Assembly (NCBI GenBank): GCA_021730835.1
Contig: JAKFYP010000194.1
Location: 1-5,733, forward strand
Reading direction: 5' to 3'
Length of the DNA stretch: 5,733 nt
Source of the DNA: Alphaproteobacteria bacterium
Lineage (GTDB): Bacteria; Pseudomonadota; Alphaproteobacteria; Rickettsiales; UBA998
The position numbers and the translations under genes are program-made. A model generated the notes under the pieces. That model saw only the letters and a program-made list of their open reading frames with translations, did not search any database and was not told the DNA's origin. Below are positions 4,849 through 5,733 of this stretch, piece by piece (the stretch's first letter is position 1; each line of letters opens with the position of its first letter).

Positions 4849-5733
4849 TGAAGAACTGCTCCACCCGTTTGGTTTCCGAGGCGATGGCGATGAGCATCTC
4901 ACGTTTTTTGCGCTCATCATCCTCGTAATGTATCTCGGCGCGCTTGCATAAATGATGCAGCTTCATTGCGCCCAGATTGCCCGAGGAACCTTTAAACCGG
5001 TGCGCCGCCGATTTCCATGTGTCGCAATGGCCCGTGCCGGTGCTTTGCTTCAGCAATTCGATCATCTCCCGTGCTTGCTCCAGAAACAATTCGCTCAGCG
5101 CTTTTTCCTCGTCGGGATCGCCATCGGTAAACAGGCGTAGCTGCTCGATATCCACCGGCGCTTCCTCCTCGCGGGAAGTAACTGTCCTAGCGGTAGAAAT
5201 GATTGCCTTTTCCTCGTCGGGAATAAACCACGATTCGATAATCTTTTTCAGGTGCTCGGCACGGAGCGGCTTGCTCAGGTAATCATCCATCCCGGATTTG
5301 AGGCATTTTTCCCGGTCACCCATCATGGCATTGGCCGTCATGGCGACGATCGGCGTATGCAGCGGAGTATCCTGCTCCAGCAGGCGGATTTTTTCCGTCG
5401 TCTGATAGCCGTCCAGTTCTGGCATCTGGCAATCCATAAAGATCATATCGTAAGCATGCGTGCGATATTTGAGCAATGCCTCAACCCCGTTCTCCGCCAG
5501 ATCAATATGCACAAAACCGAACCTGCGCAGCAGCTTCCCGGCGAAGACCTGATTAACCGGATAATCTTCCACCAGCAGTACCCGCGCCTCATGAATCGGT
5601 ATGCGGTTCTGCGTGGCAATACAGCTAATCCTGCCATGATCCTGACGAGCATCCATTTCTTCGCGGCGAGCCTCCTCACAGGCGATGGTAAACCAGAAGG
5701 TTGAGCCTTTCCCCTCGGCGCTTTCCACTCCGA
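4835..5733 (-). CDS. Hybrid sensor histidine kinase, C-terminal part (ATPase end, REC, Hpt); runs off the window
   Basis: Only the C-terminal 299 residues lie here; the 5' part is beyond base 5733. Counting from the Val codon at 5728-5726, the fragment opens with the end of the histidine-kinase ATPase domain (GVESAEGKGSTFWFTI). A receiver domain spans about 48-168 with acidic pocket E54-D55 in VLLVEDYPVNQ, phospho-acceptor Asp99 in MIFMDCQMPELDG, Thr131 and Lys153 (SKPL). A histidine phosphotransfer domain spans about 195-295 with His243 in AAHRFKGSSGNLGA. The protein therefore relays phosphate His-Asp-His, presumably to a separate response regulator not in the window. The GTG at 5728 is not the start: the frame stays open to the edge and the ATPase domain is cut. 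All phosphorelay residues are present. Its signal cannot be told without the N-terminus. It converges on gatB. Confidence 0.93.
   Translation of the reverse strand, partial: GVESAEGKGSTFWFTIACEEARREEMDARQDHGRISCIATQNRIPIHEARVLLVEDYPVNQVFAGKLLRRFGFVHIDLAENGVEALLKYRTHAYDMIFMDCQMPELDGYQTTEKIRLLEQDTPLHTPIVAMTANAMMGDREKCLKSGMDDYLSKPLRAEHLKKIIESWFIPDEEKAIISTARTVTSREEEAPVDIEQLRLFTDGDPDEEKALSELFLEQAREMIELLKQSTGTGHCDTWKSAAHRFKGSSGNLGAMKLHHLCKRAEIHYEDDERKKREMLIAIASETKRVEQFFSRAG

Overview
The window looks like ordinary chromosome of an alphaproteobacterium. The basis is the style of the GatA and GatB sequences (for example SRWGIIAFASSLDQAGP in GatA), G+C-rich core genes, two tRNA genes with encoded CCA, and a partial hybrid histidine kinase of REC-Hpt build. 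No species can be named from the sequence alone.

Layout. Bases 1-118 hold no recognisable gene, only an open C-terminal frame and a short direct repeat. A tRNA-Pro(TGG) gene (119-195) reads left and a tRNA-Asp(GTC) gene (359-435) reads right. They diverge from a 163-base spacer that carries a promoter-like extended -10 (TGCTAT) for each. Bases 436-796 are a roughly 360-base gap with no convincing gene but a striking run of inverted repeats. The best is a pair of hairpins (672-698 and 709-735), each with a 10-bp stem and a 7-base loop. Their loops are exactly complementary to each other, so the region can fold as two local hairpins with kissing loops or as one 21-bp long-range hairpin.

From 797 to 4822 lies the operon for the tRNA-dependent amidotransferase GatCAB: gatC, gatA, two lipoprotein genes, then gatB. 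GatCAB amidates misacylated Glu-tRNA(Gln) and/or Asp-tRNA(Asn), so it serves translation in cells lacking GlnRS or AsnRS. The first lipoprotein gene (2582-3190) is strikingly A+T-rich beside its neighbours and of unknown function. The second (3216-3359) encodes only 47 residues with a clean lipobox, and its stop overlaps the gatB start as ATGA, which suggests translational coupling.

At the right end a hybrid sensor kinase gene (4835-5733, minus strand) runs out of the window. It shows the end of the ATPase domain, a receiver domain and a histidine phosphotransfer domain. It converges on gatB with 12 bases between the stop codons, and an inverted repeat spans both gene ends.
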